Below, one piece after another: positions 6,382-9,395 of a stretch of 9,395 nt of DNA. The notes below the pieces were generated by a model, which was given only the letters and a program-made list of their open reading frames with translations, was not told the DNA's origin and ran no database searches. The position numbers were made by a program, and so were the translations under genes. Within the stretch, counting starts at the first letter, position 1; every line of letters begins with the position of its first letter. Origin of the DNA: Deltaproteobacteria bacterium (GTDB lineage: Bacteria; Desulfobacterota; Anaeroferrophillalia; Anaeroferrophillales; Tharpellaceae); the NCBI GenBank assembly GCA_030640695.1, contig DAOWIX010000003.1:1-9395 (forward strand), given 5' to 3'.

Positions 6382-7639
6382 GGTAAAGCTCCCGCAGGGA
6401 CTCCCTTAATCGCTCAAAGGGTAGTTTGGTCTGCTCCTTAGTTCTCATATTTCGACATATAGCCTCGCCTTGTGCCAACTCATCCTGACCGACTATAAGA
6501 GCATAGATGACCCCATCCTTATCGGCTTTTTTGAGCTGGCTCTTGAGACTTTTCTGCTGAAAACTCAAAGTTGTCACCTGGGCCTTACGATTAAGATCCA
6601 CATGTATCGGAAAAAGCAGACCTAAAGCTTCCTCCCCAAGAGGAATCAATGCCACAAGAGGCGACGTTAAAGGAGCAACCTCACTGCCAATCAACATCAT
6701 GAGACGTTCAAAACCGATGGCGAAGCCAAAAGCCGGGGTCGCTTTGCCACCGAGCTCTTCGACCAGACGATCATAACGACCTCCAGCTGCCACCGCATTC
6801 TGAGCCCCGAGATCACCAGCCAGAAACTCAAAGGTCGTACGCGTATAATAATCAAGACCACGAACGAGCCGGGGGTTGATTTGAAAATCAATTCCGGCAT
6901 CTTCAAGCAGGCCGCAAAGACCGGTAAAATGCAGACTACAATCATCGCAAAGCGAATCACTTATCGGCGGCGCATCGGCAACCGCCTCCCGGCAATACGG
7001 ATTTTTACAATCCAAAGCCCGAAGCGGATTTTCTAGACTCCGACGCCGACAATCTTCACACAACGCTTCGTGGCGTTGGCTCAGATAATCTTTAAGATGA
7101 TCACGAAAAGCTGGTCGACAGGCATCGCATCCGAGACTATTCAGATGCAACTCTACTCCTTTGATTGAGAGTGCATGAAATAACTGTGCCAACATCACCA
7201 GGGTTTCTGCATCCTGATAGAAACTCTCTTCACCAAAGACTTCTGCGCCGAGCTGATGAAACTGACGATAGCGCCCTTTTTGCGGACGCTCATAGCGAAA
7301 CATCGGACCAACATAATACAACTTATTGATTTCACTTGACTTTCCGAGAGAGTATTGATTGTAAGCACGAACTACAGAAGCTGTACCTTCTGGTCGCAGA
7401 GTCAAAGAACGATCCGAACGGTCGGCAAATGTATACATCTCTTTTTCGACAATATCGGTCTCTCCGCCGATGCTACGGGCAAAAAGTTCCGTCGGTTCCA
7501 GAAGGGCTAAGCGCAACTCGGCAAATCCATACCCTTCAAGCAGATCACGAAATTTATCTTCAACCAAGCGCCAGCGAAAACTCTCCGGCGGCAAAACCTC
7601 ATTAAAACCTTTGACCGTTTTTATCTGTATTTTCTTCAT
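6371..7639 (-). CDS. hisS: Histidine-tRNA ligase (HisRS)
   Basis: A 422-residue class II aminoacyl-tRNA synthetase, normal bacterial length, charging tRNA-His with histidine in the cytoplasm. Visible parts, in order: TLRPEGTASVVRAY (80-93); motif 2, YVGPMFRYERPQKGRYRQFHQ (109-129), with the catalytic Arg in FRYERP; an insertion domain (about 170-235) with four CxxC-like pairs (CDAC, CEDC, CKNPYC, CDDC), usual in many bacterial HisRS; the histidine-specific LVRGLDYYTRT (258-268); motif 3, AFGFAIGFERL (303-313); and the anticodon-binding domain (about 325-422). All catalytic motifs are intact. ATG 7639 is followed by the typical N-terminus MKKIQIKTVKGFNEVLP. Its ribosome binding site is close and lies at the foot of a hairpin (see 7640-7669). 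The last 11 nt overlap the downstream small gene. Confidence 0.98.
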   Translation of the reverse strand: MKKIQIKTVKGFNEVLPPESFRWRLVEDKFRDLLEGYGFAELRLALLEPTELFARSIGGETDIVEKEMYTFADRSDRSLTLRPEGTASVVRAYNQYSLGKSSEINKLYYVGPMFRYERPQKGRYRQFHQLGAEVFGEESFYQDAETLVMLAQLFHALSIKGVELHLNSLGCDACRPAFRDHLKDYLSQRHEALCEDCRRRSLENPLRALDCKNPYCREAVADAPPISDSLCDDCSLHFTGLCGLLEDAGIDFQINPRLVRGLDYYTRTTFEFLAGDLGAQNAVAAGGRYDRLVEELGGKATPAFGFAIGFERLMMLIGSEVAPLTSPLVALIPLGEEALGLLFPIHVDLNRKAQVTTLSFQQKSLKSQLKKADKDGVIYALIVGQDELAQGEAICRNMRTKEQTKLPFERLRESLRELYHEC

Positions 7640-7669
7640 AATTCCTTAATCCGGCAACGCCGGAATTAA
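7640..7669 (-). promoter_or_regulatory. Competing hairpins over the hisS ribosome binding site
   Basis: On the minus strand, a 10-bp stem with one bulge and a GTT loop (7669-7659 with 7655-7646) ends inside the Shine-Dalgarno AAGGA. Alternatively AATTCC (7667-7662) can pair with GGAATT (7645-7640), which covers the GGA of the ribosome binding site up to the start codon. The two structures share the left arm and exclude each other. The complementarity is seen; control of translation is inferred. No run of T follows, so it is not a terminator. Confidence 0.45.
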
Positions 7670-7756
7670 ACTAGTTTATGTTCACTCATAAGAAAAGATT
7701 AACTTACTCATGAATGCTTGTCATAAAAAGCAAGAAAATGGTTTAACGTTTTTTAT

Positions 7757-7826
7757 AACCACAGATTACACGGATGGGCACTGATAAAACTGAGACTCCT
7801 TTGGAGTATCCGTGTAATCCGTGGTT
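7757..7826. repeat. Large palindromic repeat element, 19-bp arms
   Basis: The arms AACCACAGATTACACGGAT (7757-7775) and 7808-7826 are reverse complements at 18 of 19 positions, the mismatch being A/G at the seventh base of the left arm. The 32-nt interior holds its own small hairpin, ACTCC-TTT-GGAGT (7795-7807). The arm sequence resembles an intergenic repeat family I have seen in many bacterial genomes, recalled rather than searched. It lacks a T tract on either side in the right orientation, so it is not a standard terminator. It sits between comEC and hisS. Confidence 0.75.
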
Positions 7827-7827
7827 A

Positions 7828-7846
7828 AACTGATAGATTATCAGTT
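7828..7846. repeat. Perfect 8-bp hairpin just downstream of comEC
   Basis: AACTGATA (7828-7835) and TATCAGTT (7839-7846) pair perfectly around the loop GAT. A TGGT/ACCA pairing (7822-7825 with 7847-7850) lengthens it across a two-base bulge. It starts 4 nt after the comEC stop codon as read leftwards. No T-run follows on the minus strand, so efficient intrinsic termination is doubtful. It abuts and partly competes with the palindrome at 7757-7826. Confidence 0.6.
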
Positions 7847-7854
7847 ACCATAAC

Positions 7855-9395
7855 TTATTCGAGGCCCCCTTGACAACCGGAAATTAGCTGAGACGGTAAT
7901 TTGGAACTGAGGGAACCCAGAATATCTGCTTCAAGGAAAAGAAAACCATCATTTTTAACATTCCAAGTGCGGGCTGATGACCATGCATCAGGAACCTTCG
8001 GACCCTGAACAACAGCTTTTTTCCCGGGCACCAGATACCACCCACCGGCTCCAATCTCGACGTTCGTTAAGACTTCGGGAAAACGCTCACCAGGGTCAAG
8101 CAACAAGGCCATAAGATCGACGCTTTCAGGCAGAAACGACGGATCAACCTGGCCACCGCCCCAAACCAGGGCTGAAAAATCACCATAGTTTAATAGAAGC
8201 GAAGGGGCCATCCCCAACAGTGACTCTTTCCAGGATGGAGCAAAGATAAAATCATTAGCTGGTGGCCCCGGGATCGAGATATCAACCCCATGCAAACTAA
8301 AAGGAAAGGAGAGAGAGGAGATTTTACGCCAACGCACGCCAAAGCGCTCCTGACTTATCCGACAAAAATTGCTAAAAGGCGGGTAGCCACTCCAGACCCC
8401 GTGATACCAAATTTCCCGGACCTTAAAATGCTCAACCAAAAAGAGTAAACCTCCAACCAGACCGCGCTGAGGTTCGGTCAGAATAATGGTGTCGATCCGT
8501 TTAATTTTACGCCTCCAGCAATAGGGTGCGATAACATTTCGGGCCATAGAAAACCTGAAACTGCCCTCTGTTTCGCTCCCAAAACCACTCCAAGACCCAC
8601 CATTTATAAGCAAGGCCTCGCCACCCGGGATCTCAACCAGCAGGCTCTGAGGCTGACCACCGACAAAGGCGGCAAAACTTAGTTTTTCACGCTCTTGCTC
8701 ATACAACCACCAGCCTTGATCGAGCAAACCGGCAATTGATAAAAAAAACAACCATAAAAGACCGAACTTCTTATAACGTGGATAAGCCAGTAACCAAGCA
8801 ACCGTTAACCCAAAAAGAGCAGCGAGAATCATCTCTAAAGTCGTCAACGTAGAAAAATAACAGCGCCGCCCCGGCATCAACTCCTGCAGCAAAAAACTAC
8901 TAGAGAGGAGACCCTCAAGAAGCCATACCAGGGGTTTAAGAAAAAGTGTCATGAGTCCAGGCCAAGGCGCCAGCAACAGAGAGAGCATACCGACAGGGAT
9001 AATGATCAGAGAAAAAAGCGGTAACAGGAGCAGGTTGGCAACCAGGGAGTAAGAAGAGATAAAATGAATCTGGTTAATTAGCCAGGGAGCAGTAGTCAAA
9101 GTTATCGCAGTAGAACTGGCCAGAAGATAAAAAACGTTTCTTAAAAGAAGCTGAAACTGTGAAGGGAGCCTTTGACACAACGGCAGAAGTCCCGCCTGCC
9201 ACCAACTATGGGCCCTCGGCAAAACCCACAAAATAGCGGCAACCGCAGAAAAAGAGAGTTGGAAAGAGAGTTCAAAAAGAGCTTGAGGCCAGCAGTAAAG
9301 AATCACTATGGCGGCCCCTAAGAGAGCTGAAAAGGAGTCGCGAAGACGACCAAGGAGCAGAGCTAATAGAAAAAAAAGAGCCATTATCCCGGCCC
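7855..9395 (-). CDS. comEC: ComEC/Rec2-family DNA uptake protein, C-terminal part (5' end outside window)
   Basis: At least 512 residues of an inner-membrane competence protein; the reading frame is open to the window edge (A-G-I before the first Met codon at 9384), so the N-terminus is missing. Numbering from that Met, residues 1-200 are membrane segments of the competence domain, with the typical stretch LFELSFQLSFSAVAA (36-50) and SYSLVANLLLLPL (111-123). Residues 235-460 occupy the place of the metallo-beta-lactamase domain that in many ComEC proteins degrades the non-transported DNA strand. Here the motif expected as LTHPHADHIGG reads LTEPQRGLVGG (302-312). The strand before it reads LINGG (259-263) in place of LIDxG, the usual GD is replaced in LVWGGG (406-411), and the HHGS motif is absent. 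The domain therefore looks folded but metal-free. No stop or frameshift interrupts it. It is leftward, 215 nt upstream of hisS. Confidence 0.88.
   Translation of the reverse strand, partial: AGIMALFFLLALLLGRLRDSFSALLGAAIVILYCWPQALFELSFQLSFSAVAAILWVLPRAHSWWQAGLLPLCQRLPSQFQLLLRNVFYLLASSTAITLTTAPWLINQIHFISSYSLVANLLLLPLFSLIIIPVGMLSLLLAPWPGLMTLFLKPLVWLLEGLLSSSFLLQELMPGRRCYFSTLTTLEMILAALFGLTVAWLLAYPRYKKFGLLWLFFLSIAGLLDQGWWLYEQEREKLSFAAFVGGQPQSLLVEIPGGEALLINGGSWSGFGSETEGSFRFSMARNVIAPYCWRRKIKRIDTIILTEPQRGLVGGLLFLVEHFKVREIWYHGVWSGYPPFSNFCRISQERFGVRWRKISSLSFPFSLHGVDISIPGPPANDFIFAPSWKESLLGMAPSLLLNYGDFSALVWGGGQVDPSFLPESVDLMALLLDPGERFPEVLTNVEIGAGGWYLVPGKKAVVQGPKVPDAWSSARTWNVKNDGFLFLEADILGSLSSKLPSQLISGCQGGLE

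Noticed and set aside
7671..7756. Promoter for hisS
   Set aside because: Several candidates such as ATGACA with TAATCT match only partly; none is convincing from sequence alone.
7757..7850. Intrinsic terminator after comEC
   Set aside because: The hairpins are strong but no T-tract follows them on the minus strand.

Overview
The window suggests a mid-GC anaerobic bacterium. The best guess is a deltaproteobacterial lineage (Desulfobacterota/Desulfuromonadota). The grounds are an ADP-forming acyl-CoA synthetase beside a crotonase-family enzyme and a HisRS with a cysteine-rich insertion. This placement is an inference; no marker in the window settles it.

Layout. Bases 1-405 hold no gene I can support. 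Then comes a rightward pair, a crotonase-family enzyme (406-1209) and an ADP-forming acyl-CoA synthetase (1214-3352). They are separated by 4 nt, and the second gene's ribosome binding site lies inside the end of the first. A long imperfect hairpin (3373-3429) separates them from a rightward TauE/SafE-family membrane permease (3464-4225) with a TTG start. The remaining genes are leftward: a 466-residue protein of unassigned function (4290-5690) with amidoligase/glutamate-cysteine-ligase-like motifs; a small unknown protein (5899-6381) that overlaps the end of hisS by 11 nt; hisS (6371-7639); and the C-terminal two thirds of a ComEC/Rec2-type DNA-uptake protein (7855 to the window edge).

How the genes may work together. 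The first pair fits acyl-CoA metabolism: the crotonase hydrates or isomerises an acyl-CoA, and the synthetase interconverts acyl-CoA and free acid with ADP/ATP, probably to conserve energy. TauE/SafE could carry a small organic or sulfonate anion, but the hairpin argues that it is a separate unit. hisS and the small gene are probably co-transcribed and translationally coupled. I see no functional link between these two groups.

Non-coding structure is plentiful: the 3373-3429 hairpin, a heptad tandem repeat at 5767-5790, a good sigma70-type promoter for the 466-aa gene (5841-5869), competing hairpins over the hisS ribosome binding site, and two hairpins between comEC and hisS. The items most worth a second look are the ComEC C-terminal domain, where every metal-binding motif of the metallo-beta-lactamase fold has been replaced column by column, and the amidoligase-like orphan with its doubtful 5' end. 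I see no complete mobile element, CRISPR array or RNA gene.
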